The position numbers and the translations under genes are program-made. Shown here piece by piece: positions 7,236 to 14,189 of a stretch of DNA of 20,468 nt. The DNA is from Synergistaceae bacterium (lineage in GTDB: Bacteria; Synergistota; Synergistia; Synergistales; Aminobacteriaceae). The stretch lies in NCBI GenBank assembly GCA_009778055.1, contig WRKN01000019.1, forward strand, positions 1 through 20,468. Reading direction: 5' to 3'. The stretch's first letter is position 1; the number at the start of each line of letters is the position of its first letter. Below the pieces are notes generated by a model. The model worked only from the letters and a program-made list of their open reading frames with translations. It was not told where the DNA came from and did no database searches.

Positions 7236-8747
7236 GTGAACAACAGCGCCGGCCTTGAATCCATATCGGATAACGAAATACTCCGCCAGCGGAAGGAGAA
7301 ACTGCAGCGCCTTCGCGAGGAGGAGGGGCATGACCCTTACGTGGTCGAAAAATGGGACAGAAGACACTCTCTCCTGGAGGTGCGCGGCCGTTACGAACGT
7401 CTGCAGCCCGACGAGAAGGCCGACGACGAAATCCGCGCGGCGGGGCGTCTGATGACGCTGCGCCGCCAGGGCAAGGCCACGTTTGCCGACCTGGCCGATG
7501 AAAATGAGCGTATGCAGTTATATTTCCAGTTCAACGAGGTAGGAGAAGAAGCCTACAATTTCCTGAAAAAATGGGTGGACACAGGAGACTGGATCGGCGT
7601 CGCGGGGTATCCCTGCAGAACCAAACGGGGGGAACTCACCATCTTGGTGAAGGAGTACAAACTGCTGTGCAAGGCGCTGCGCCCGCTGCCGGAAAAGTGG
7701 CACGGCCTGACGGACACGGAGATTCGGTACAGGCAGCGCTACACCGACCTCATCGCCAATCCGGACGTGCGCGAAATATTCCGCAAACGCGCCGCGATAA
7801 TAGCCTCGTTTCGCAAAACACTCGAAGACCACGGCACGCTGGAAGTCGAAACCCCTATCCTGTCGGCGCTGGCCGGAGGCGCGGCTGCCAAGCCCTTCAA
7901 GTCGTTCCACAACGCCCTTGGGCTTGATTTGTTTTTGCGCATCGCCCCTGAATTGTACTTGAAGCGCCTGATCGTCGGCATGATGGGGCGCGTTTACGAG
8001 ATAGGCAAGAACTTCCGCAACGAGGGAATCAGCGTCATGCACAATCCGGAGTTCACCATGATGGAGGCGTACTGGGCCTACGCGGACTACGAGGACATGA
8101 TGAACCTGGCGGAGGAACTCGTGCGCAACGCGGCCAAGTCGGTTGGCTCTTTAAAGATAGAATGGCAGGGAATCGAACTCGACCTTGAAAGCCCGTTTCG
8201 CCGCGTATCGATGCTGGACTTCGTGAAGGAACACACCGGCGTGGATTTCCGCGCCGTTACGTCCGACGAGGAGGCCGGAAGCATCGCCGCCGGGAAAGGG
8301 CTTAAGGACAAGCTGAAAGGAAACGAAAGCCGTTTCGCGATCCTGAACCTGATGTTCGAGGAGTTTTGCGAAAACAAAATCACGAACCCGACCTTCGTAA
8401 TTGGTCACCCAACGGAGATATCCCCGCTCTCAAAGCGCGACCCGGAGAACCCCGACTATACTCACCGGTTCGAGCTTTTCATGTGCGGCAGGGAGTTGGC
8501 GAACGCGTTCAGCGAGCTGAACGACCCGCTGGACCAGAGGGTGAGGTTCGAGGAACAGCTCAGGAAAAAAGAGTCCGGGGATGACGAAGCCCACGATTTC
8601 GACGAAGATTTCATCAGCGCCATCGAAGCCGGCCTGCCCCCAACAGGCGGACTGGGAATCGGAATTGACCGCCTCGTCATGTTCCTGACCAATTCGCGTT
8701 CCATCCGCGACGTCATACTCTTTCCCCTGATGAAGCCGAAGATTTGA
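7236..8747 (+). CDS. lysS: Lysyl-tRNA synthetase, class II
   Basis: 503 residues from GTG 7236, which has AGGGG about 10 nt upstream. A TTG at 7161 would add 25 residues that read through the promoter, so I reject it. The N-terminal OB-fold anticodon-binding domain includes IRAAGRLMTLRRQGKATFAD and WIGVAGYP. The class II core follows: motif 1 region (IIASFRKTLEDHGTLEVETP), motif 2 at about 250-275 (GRVYEIGKNFRNEG, then HNPEFTMMEAYWAY), and motif 3 at about 470-480 (GLGIGIDRLVMFL). HPTEISPLSK and FELFMCGRELANAFSELNDP are LysRS-typical. It charges tRNA-Lys with lysine. It stands alone on the plus strand and ends at a strong terminator. The 75-nt leader is too short for a T-box. Confidence 0.97.
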   Translation: MNNSAGLESISDNEILRQRKEKLQRLREEEGHDPYVVEKWDRRHSLLEVRGRYERLQPDEKADDEIRAAGRLMTLRRQGKATFADLADENERMQLYFQFNEVGEEAYNFLKKWVDTGDWIGVAGYPCRTKRGELTILVKEYKLLCKALRPLPEKWHGLTDTEIRYRQRYTDLIANPDVREIFRKRAAIIASFRKTLEDHGTLEVETPILSALAGGAAAKPFKSFHNALGLDLFLRIAPELYLKRLIVGMMGRVYEIGKNFRNEGISVMHNPEFTMMEAYWAYADYEDMMNLAEELVRNAAKSVGSLKIEWQGIELDLESPFRRVSMLDFVKEHTGVDFRAVTSDEEAGSIAAGKGLKDKLKGNESRFAILNLMFEEFCENKITNPTFVIGHPTEISPLSKRDPENPDYTHRFELFMCGRELANAFSELNDPLDQRVRFEEQLRKKESGDDEAHDFDEDFISAIEAGLPPTGGLGIGIDRLVMFLTNSRSIRDVILFPLMKPKI

Positions 8748-8773
8748 AGTGAGTTTTCACAGCCTGGGTACGC

Positions 8774-8802
8774 AAGCCGGATGTCAGCGACATCCGGCTT
8801 TT
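8774..8802 (+). terminator. Rho-independent terminator after lysS
   Basis: A perfect 12-bp stem (AAGCCGGATGTC / GACATCCGGCTT) with a 3-nt AGC loop is followed by TT, giving a short T run, 27 nt after the lysS stop. The facing kinase gene ends 8 nt beyond the stem, so the hairpin may also help terminate it, although the minus-strand T run is poor. Confidence 0.85.
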
Positions 8803-8807
8803 CAATA

Positions 8808-11800
8808 TTACTCGTTTCCCAGAATCTTTTCGAGGCGTTCGCTCATCGACGCGTATTCCAGATTTTCCAGTTGTTCTCTCAGCCATTCCACCAGTTCGGA
8901 CTGCGAATCATAGGTATAACTTTCCAGCTTGCTCACCACCGCGTCCATGGCGGCAATGTCGTATTTCGAGCAGGCGTCGCGCAGCTCCCCAAGCAAGTCA
9001 TTGTCGGGGGCGTGTACATGTTTTTTCGCGCCGTTTTCCTCGCCGGCGCTTTTCTTTAACAGGTCGGACATTGCCTCAAGCAACGCGTCGGCCTCCTTAA
9101 GAAAGGGGCCGTTGTCCCGCATTATGGCAGTAAAGTTACCGTCTTTAGCCGCATTCTCCAAAGCCTCTGCCAATTTGCCGACCTTTTTCGCGGCGGTGCC
9201 GTAACTCGACCCTTTTATTCCGTGTACAGTCACGGCGTAATCTTTCAGCGTTTCCTCGGATACGATGCGCAGCTTGTCAAGAAGAGCGGGCGTATGCGCC
9301 GCATAGGAGCGTATTATCTCCAGGTAGGCGTCAAGCCCGTAACGCCGCGTCCCTTCCGCTATGTCAAGCCCGAAGTGCGTCCACTCCGAGAGAGAGCGTC
9401 CGCCGAGAGAGACCGCCTCGGCGGGCTGTGCCAGCTCCTGAATTTTTTCACGAAGCTGCGTCTCGAGTTCCGGGTTGTGCGGTATCCATTTGTTTATGAT
9501 GTCATCCAGCTTCAATACGTCTATTGGTTTCGACAGGAAACCCTGGAAATCGTTACTCAGGAAAAATTCCTCGTTTCCCACCAGCGCGTTGGCCGTCAAT
9601 GCTATGACCGGGATGTTCCGGGCGTATTCCGTGCCTAGCTCACGGATTGCGCTGACCGCCTCTATACCGTCCATCTCCGGCATCATGTGATCCATAAAGA
9701 TCATGTCGTATCTGGTCTTTTCCTCACGCATTATCCCCACGGCCTGCTTACCGCCGGACGCGCAGTGTATGGTCAGTTCGTAAGGCGCCATAAGCCCCTT
9801 AGCCACGTCCAAATTCGTAAGAACGTCGTCAACTACCAGAACTTTTCCATAGGGAATGCGCCTGCGCGTCAAATTCTGGTCGCGGCGGGTTTTATCCATC
9901 CGGAAGGTCCTCAGGTTACGCGCCGCTTCAAGGCCGATCGGGGTCGGATCCGCTATACCCTGGCCGATTACCGCCTTGAAGCTGGAGCCTTTGCCGTACT
10001 CGCTCTTTACTTCTATCAAGCCTCCCATCATGTCAACCAGGTTTTTGCATATGGACAAGCCAAGGCCGGTTCCCCCTACCTTACGGTTTTTCCTCATGTC
10101 AAGCTGCCTGTATTCCGAGAAAAGTTTGCTGAAGTCCTCTTTTTTGATCCCCCGCCCGGTGTCGCTCACAACGAACTCCATTTGCGCCTCGTTCCCATGT
10201 CTGTCGCACCTTATGGAAAGTGTGGCCTTCCCCTCGTCGGTGTACTTGAACGCGTTGCTCAAAAGGTTGGTCAGCACCTGCCTGATCCTTATTTCGTCTC
10301 CGTAAAGCTGGACAGGGATGTTTTCGTCTATAAAAGTCTCGAACGTTACAGGTTTTCCGGCCAGAAGAGGCACGTTTTGATGTATCGTGTCGCTGACGAG
10401 GTTCGCGAAGTAGTATTTGACCGGGACGAGCTGGAATTTTCCCGACTCGATCTTCGACACGTCAAGAATGTCATTTATGATACCGAGCAGCAAGGTTCCG
10501 GCTCTGTGTACTTTTTCCAGGTTTTCGAGCGTATGGATGTTCAGGTCGTTGCGCAGCTCAATCTCGGTCAGTCCTATAATGGCGTTGAGCGGGGTGCGTA
10601 TCTCGTGGCTCATGCTGGCCAGGAACATGGTCTTGGCCTGAGACGCCTCCTCCGCCTGAGTTTTTGCGTGCGTCAATTCGGCGGTGCGCTGATCTACGAT
10701 TACCTCAAGCAGGGAGTTTTGCCAGGCAAGTTTGGAATTTGCCTCCACGGCGTTCAATTCCTGAGCTTTTGCCTCGCCGATAGCCTCTTCCAGATGAGTA
10801 AGCATGACGTTAAAGGCGCGGAACATCACCCCGAATTCGTCGTCTCCCTCGTCAAGGCGTCCCGACACTTCTCCGGAAATCACGGCCTGCGCGAATTTGA
10901 CCCCCTGCTGCAGCCTGGGTATGACGGCGCGCGTAAGCAGGTTGGTACAAAACAGGGCCAGGCCGAATATCAATATATGCAGGGTAACGTTCATAGTTTT
11001 CATTTGGTTCACGAACGAGTACATACTGGGTTTCAGGCAGTACATCACGACATATCCGCCGATTCTGGGGATGGCGGAAAAAAACAGGAAATGTTCCCCA
11101 GTTTCAATATAGCCGCCCTGCTCCTGATTTATCGTCGAAAGCACTTCATCGGTCATGATTTGCGTGAAACGATGCTTCTCGTCACCGGCATAAAATACCA
11201 TTTGGCCGTTCCCGTCAATAATAGTGAGCGTGTCGTCCCCGGACATTCCGTACTTTTTCATCAACGCCTGCCTGAACATATCCTGAGAACCGGTGTTACC
11301 GGCTGGCCCTCCATTCTCCGCGTTCAGCAAGTCATAGAGATCAATCAGGACAGCCACAATTCCGACATTGGCGCCAAAATGCTTTACCTGCGTGGCTATC
11401 AGTAAATTTTTATGGAAAGGGTATTCCGGATGTGAAGTAAATGTCGTTATGGCGTGAAGCGACGACTTCGCCTCCTCGAAGTAGTCTTCCTCCGAGATGT
11501 TATCCGCGCGGCGTACGCTATATGCCAGGACGTCGCCGTCCATGTCGGCAACGATGATGTTTGCGGCGGGGGACAAAAAAATCTGCGCCGAATGAAGTAA
11601 ATTCCGCACGTTCGTAAGTTGAGACGCGAGGCGGTATCTCATCAGGTTGACGGTATTTCTGTCGTTACGCACCATCTCCGACGCGTGAAACGCCCTGAAG
11701 AGCATACTGTTCACTTCGCCGCCGACGTCCCTCACCACGCCTTCTTTCCTGGCGATTAAAGTGTCGACCATTTCTTTCCTGAAAATCGAGTAGTTCAGGA

Positions 11801-11870
11801 AAGACGTCGCCGAGACGCCTAGAAAAATGCTTAACATGACCACTATACCAAACTTCGTTTTTATTGGCAT
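8808..11870 (-). CDS. Hybrid sensor histidine kinase with receiver and HPt domains
   Basis: 1020 residues. Order: membrane segment at about 7-24; extracytoplasmic sensor at about 25-290, probably of the double-Cache kind; second membrane segment at about 295-313; HAMP-like region at about 315-370; coiled coil to 410; HisKA with H422 in SHEIRTPLN; HATPase with N box NLLSNAFKYT (535-544), G1 DTGRGI (570-575) and G2 GGTGLGL (599-605); receiver with D681/D682, phospho-acceptor D727 in MDHMMPEMDG, T759 and K781; HPt with H883 in VHGIKGSS; and a further helical tail at about 945-1020. All phosphorelay residues are present, so it should be active. No separate response regulator is encoded here, so the final output is unknown. 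Start ATG 11870 has AAGGGA 7 nt upstream. The gene lies 17 nt after the HAD gene, implying co-transcription. Confidence 0.93.
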   Translation of the reverse strand: MPIKTKFGIVVMLSIFLGVSATSFLNYSIFRKEMVDTLIARKEGVVRDVGGEVNSMLFRAFHASEMVRNDRNTVNLMRYRLASQLTNVRNLLHSAQIFLSPAANIIVADMDGDVLAYSVRRADNISEEDYFEEAKSSLHAITTFTSHPEYPFHKNLLIATQVKHFGANVGIVAVLIDLYDLLNAENGGPAGNTGSQDMFRQALMKKYGMSGDDTLTIIDGNGQMVFYAGDEKHRFTQIMTDEVLSTINQEQGGYIETGEHFLFFSAIPRIGGYVVMYCLKPSMYSFVNQMKTMNVTLHILIFGLALFCTNLLTRAVIPRLQQGVKFAQAVISGEVSGRLDEGDDEFGVMFRAFNVMLTHLEEAIGEAKAQELNAVEANSKLAWQNSLLEVIVDQRTAELTHAKTQAEEASQAKTMFLASMSHEIRTPLNAIIGLTEIELRNDLNIHTLENLEKVHRAGTLLLGIINDILDVSKIESGKFQLVPVKYYFANLVSDTIHQNVPLLAGKPVTFETFIDENIPVQLYGDEIRIRQVLTNLLSNAFKYTDEGKATLSIRCDRHGNEAQMEFVVSDTGRGIKKEDFSKLFSEYRQLDMRKNRKVGGTGLGLSICKNLVDMMGGLIEVKSEYGKGSSFKAVIGQGIADPTPIGLEAARNLRTFRMDKTRRDQNLTRRRIPYGKVLVVDDVLTNLDVAKGLMAPYELTIHCASGGKQAVGIMREEKTRYDMIFMDHMMPEMDGIEAVSAIRELGTEYARNIPVIALTANALVGNEEFFLSNDFQGFLSKPIDVLKLDDIINKWIPHNPELETQLREKIQELAQPAEAVSLGGRSLSEWTHFGLDIAEGTRRYGLDAYLEIIRSYAAHTPALLDKLRIVSEETLKDYAVTVHGIKGSSYGTAAKKVGKLAEALENAAKDGNFTAIMRDNGPFLKEADALLEAMSDLLKKSAGEENGAKKHVHAPDNDLLGELRDACSKYDIAAMDAVVSKLESYTYDSQSELVEWLREQLENLEYASMSERLEKILGNE

Positions 11871-11887
11871 AATATGATCCCTTCGCG

Positions 11888-12490
11888 TTAAAACATCGGA
11901 ACGTGATCCCAGTTGTATACTTTTTCGTCCGCCAGCAGCAGCATTTCCCTGTCGCCGACGCTGTTGCCGTAAGCGTAAATTTTATCGTAGCCCCTTAAAT
12001 CGACGGCTTCGGCTATACGCCTTGCCTTTTCGGCCCCGCGGCAGTTCGCTCCTCTCATGCGGCCGGTCAATATGCCATCCTCGGACTCCATCTCGGTTCC
12101 GACGACAGGGACTCCGTATTTCGAGGCCCAGGGCTCGATCCAATCCTTTAAGGATGCCGTAACCACGTAAACGTCATGTCCCCGCTCGACGTGGCGGAGG
12201 AAAACCGACACGGGCAAAGGCGCCAAAAAACCTTCCACCCGGTTTTCCGCGTAACGGAGCGCCCCCGCCAGGTATTCTTCCAGCGGGACGCCCTTCCACA
12301 ACCGCGTCAAAAACGCCTCTTTCAAAGAATCCCGCCCAAGCCTCAGGGACAGACTTCCTCTGACCGCCGCGACGGGCAAAGCCAAAAAACCCCAAAAAAA
12401 TCTGCTTCCCCAGAAAAAACGGTGAAAGTCCAGAAACGTGTCCCGCGTGGTAAGCGTGCCGTCGAAATCGAAAAGAGCCAGAGAGCGCAA
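11888..12490 (-). CDS. HAD-IB family phosphatase (SerB-like)
   Basis: 200 residues from TTG 12490: MRSLALFDFDGTLTTRDTF begins directly with HAD motif I (nucleophile D8, acid/base D10). A longer frame upstream merely runs through the preceding gene. The TTG lies 5 nt after that gene's stop, with GGAG about 10 nt upstream. A hydrophobic helical cap segment (about 25-50) follows. Motif II is in VYVVTASL, a conserved lysine is in AEKARR, and motif III is in YAYGNSVGDREML. The HAD-IB subfamily includes phosphoserine phosphatase and lipid-linked phosphatases. The substrate cannot be read from sequence. The two hydrophobic stretches in the cap may mean membrane association. Neighbours are a four-helix membrane protein upstream and the hybrid kinase downstream, all apparently in one transcript. 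Confidence 0.88.
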   Translation of the reverse strand: MRSLALFDFDGTLTTRDTFLDFHRFFWGSRFFWGFLALPVAAVRGSLSLRLGRDSLKEAFLTRLWKGVPLEEYLAGALRYAENRVEGFLAPLPVSVFLRHVERGHDVYVVTASLKDWIEPWASKYGVPVVGTEMESEDGILTGRMRGANCRGAEKARRIAEAVDLRGYDKIYAYGNSVGDREMLLLADEKVYNWDHVPMF

Positions 12491-12495
12491 CGCGG

Positions 12496-13359
12496 CTAGT
12501 CTCCGTCGTACCGCAGGGTTCCGAAGCTCAACGCCATCGCGGCGATAGAGAAGCTTATCGCCGAACCGGTGACGTTGAACGGCAGGAAATACGCGGTCAG
12601 CCGGCGCGCCAGAAAGGCAAACAATACGCACATAAAAAACTGCATCCACATTACGGAGTTTTTGTCCGGCGGCTGCCCCAGGATAACGTACCTCATGGTT
12701 AAGGGCATGGGAAGGGCGCATAGAAAACAATAAGCAATCGAAACAAACGAGAGGATGAGCAGCAATAACACAGGCGTCGACGGTATTTGGCCGGGGCTTA
12801 TGATTGCCGTCAGCACCAGCCACTTTGGACCGATAAGCAAGCGCATCAGCATGTCGAAAACTAACACCGCGATGCAGGTCTTCACGTAATAGCGCGCAAG
12901 CCTGTTCTCGATACCCAAGGTAAAGGACTCGGCTTCTTCGTCCGTATCCTGCATACGCCCCATATAACTTTCCCTGATAGCCGACACGTCCATATTCATA
13001 AGGTCGTTATCGGTAAAAGACATGGACTCCGGCGCTTGAATATGCTGAACCGGTGTTATTTGTGGCTGCGGCTGAACAGGCGCGGCCTGAACAGGCACAG
13101 CTTGAATAGGCGCAGACTGAACAGGCAGAGGCTGAGTGACCGGCGGGATCTTTTTCCCCGTCGTCAAGGGCGGCAGCGGCGAAGAGAACGCGCGTATAGG
13201 CATGAAAGTCGCCATTATCGCTTCGTTATACGCGTCATCCAGCTCCCGCAGCTTTGAAGCGTCCGCTCCGAATTCCTTTTTTTTCCTTTGATACGCTTCT
13301 TCAATTTCTTCCGTTCCAGCCGTCGGGGGTATTTCCAGCAGCGCGTAACAGTTTTCCAT
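12496..13359 (-). CDS. Degenerate J-domain membrane protein, function unknown
   Basis: 287 residues. Residues 3-48 look like a J-domain (NCYALLEIPPTAGTEEIEEAY, then KLRELDDAYNEAI), but the HPD tripeptide that stimulates DnaK is absent; KKEFGAD stands where it would be. A proline-rich linker (about 60-110) has a five-residue repeat of the type APVQx/APIQx (about 77-96). An acidic segment follows, then about four membrane spans (roughly 160-185, 195-218, 235-257, 262-282), ending in LRYDGD. The architecture suggests a cytoplasmic J-like head tethered to the membrane, perhaps a scaffold rather than a DnaK co-chaperone. Start ATG 13359 has GGGGAG about 12 nt upstream. It is first in the operon with the HAD phosphatase and the kinase. 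I do not recognise a named family for the whole protein. Confidence 0.8.
   Translation of the reverse strand: MENCYALLEIPPTAGTEEIEEAYQRKKKEFGADASKLRELDDAYNEAIMATFMPIRAFSSPLPPLTTGKKIPPVTQPLPVQSAPIQAVPVQAAPVQPQPQITPVQHIQAPESMSFTDNDLMNMDVSAIRESYMGRMQDTDEEAESFTLGIENRLARYYVKTCIAVLVFDMLMRLLIGPKWLVLTAIISPGQIPSTPVLLLLILSFVSIAYCFLCALPMPLTMRYVILGQPPDKNSVMWMQFFMCVLFAFLARRLTAYFLPFNVTGSAISFSIAAMALSFGTLRYDGD
13071..13130 (-). repeat. 15-bp tandem repeat within the J-like gene
   Basis: Four imperfect 15-bp units with the plus-strand form GCNNNNNCTGAACAG encode the PVQ/PIQ pentapeptide repeats of the linker. The unit is a multiple of three, so copy number can change without breaking the frame. Confidence 0.7.
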
Positions 13360-13408
13360 TTTTCGAATCAGCTCCCCGCAGTTTATAACCGCCTGTCCTT
13401 ATCTTCAC

Positions 13409-13414
13409 ATTATA
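13409..13414 (-). promoter_or_regulatory. -10 element for the J-like/HAD/kinase operon
   Basis: Perfect TATAAT on the minus strand, 50 nt upstream of the J-like gene start. The sequence 17 nt further upstream (TGGTTA) is a poor -35, so this promoter may be weak or activator-dependent. Confidence 0.45.
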
Positions 13415-13473
13415 GTCCCGGCTCCCGAGTTTAACCACCATTATCATACAAAGTCCTCAGGGGAATTTTTCGT

Positions 13474-13479
13474 TATAAT
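13474..13479 (+). promoter_or_regulatory. -10 element for the TlpA-like gene
   Basis: Perfect TATAAT 37 nt upstream of the ATG at 13517, in an AT-rich stretch. No good -35 is visible at 16-18 nt. It is divergent from the J-like operon promoter about 60 bp away. Confidence 0.45.
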
Positions 13480-13516
13480 ATATGATATCAGTTAACGTGA
13501 AGGAGGTCTTTTATAG

Positions 13517-14044
13517 ATGAAAAATATTTTTGCGTCAGCGGCGATTTTTGTATTATCGTTTGTGTTCATGTCCTTGGGCACGGCGAATGCGGTCGGCCTG
13601 TCAAATGTTTTCCCGGCGTTCTCGTCCCGGAATCTCGACGGGGAACCCGTGACCGGCGACATTTTCTCGCGGGAAAAACTCACGATGGTCAACATCTGGA
13701 CAACGTGGTGTCCTCCCTGCATCAAAGAGATGCCTGACCTTGGAAGGCTGGCGCGTTCCATGCCGGAAGGCGCGCAGTTGGTGGGAATAGTCCTCGACGT
13801 AGAGGGAACGGGCGACACCAAAACGATTGACGATGCCAAAAGAATTATGTCCACAGCCAAAGCCGACTTCCTTCAGATTCTGCCTTCCGAGGAAATGACG
13901 CCCGTTTTGAGAACTGTCAGGGCCATACCGACAACTATTTTCGTGAACTCCAACGGCCAAATTATCGGCGCTCCCGTGGTTGGAGCGAAAGATGAAAAGG
14001 GCTATCGGGCCGAGCTGGAGCGGCGGCTACAGTCGCTGAAGTGA
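13517..14044 (+). CDS. Secreted TlpA-like thioredoxin-fold protein
   Basis: 175 residues. A clear signal peptide runs MKNIF to TANA (cleavage near residue 25), so the protein acts outside the cytoplasm. The thioredoxin domain holds WCPPC (64-68, redox pair C65/C68), with the typical preceding LTMVNIWTTW strand and the cis-proline in AIPTT (P138). TlpA/ResA-type proteins keep thiols reduced outside the membrane, for example for cytochrome c maturation or oxidative repair; no such partner gene is present here. Strong AAGGAGG lies 10 nt before ATG 13517. It stands alone between divergent and downstream genes. No clear hairpin terminator is seen after the stop, so some read-through to rpoB is possible. 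Confidence 0.93.
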   Translation: MKNIFASAAIFVLSFVFMSLGTANAVGLSNVFPAFSSRNLDGEPVTGDIFSREKLTMVNIWTTWCPPCIKEMPDLGRLARSMPEGAQLVGIVLDVEGTGDTKTIDDAKRIMSTAKADFLQILPSEEMTPVLRTVRAIPTTIFVNSNGQIIGAPVVGAKDEKGYRAELERRLQSLK

Positions 14045-14102
14045 GCTGATCCAACTTTTTGGTATCATTCCCGTTCGCGCCGCAGATTGCTCTGAAGATT
14101 AG

Positions 14103-14141
14103 GTCACGATGTTTGACGTGACTATACCCTTATGTTATTAT
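14103..14141 (+). promoter_or_regulatory. rpoB promoter with overlapping inverted repeat
   Basis: TTGACG (14113-14118), a 17-nt spacer and TATTAT (14136-14141) form a good sigma70 promoter about 50 nt upstream of rpoB. A 6-bp inverted repeat, GTCACG (14103-14108) and CGTGAC (14117-14122), spans the -35 and could be an operator or chance. Confidence 0.65.
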
Positions 14142-14189
14142 TAGATTTCGGCGTAAATTTCCCAGCCAACAAGGGAGGTTCTTTGTTCT

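Noticed and set aside
9687..11405. A 572-codon open frame on the plus strand, antisense to the histidine kinase
   Set aside because: The kinase on the minus strand has all domains and motifs intact. The antisense frame has no recognisable domain and is a codon-bias shadow.
12491..12823. N-terminal extension of the HAD protein by about 111 residues
   Set aside because: It would overlap the whole C-terminal membrane region of the J-like gene and precede HAD motif I, which normally lies at the very N terminus. The TTG at 12490 has a usable ribosome-binding site.
14045..14112. Terminator between the TlpA-like gene and rpoB
   Set aside because: I found no GC-rich stem followed by a T run. The only inverted repeat lies over the rpoB -35 and has a 6-bp stem.
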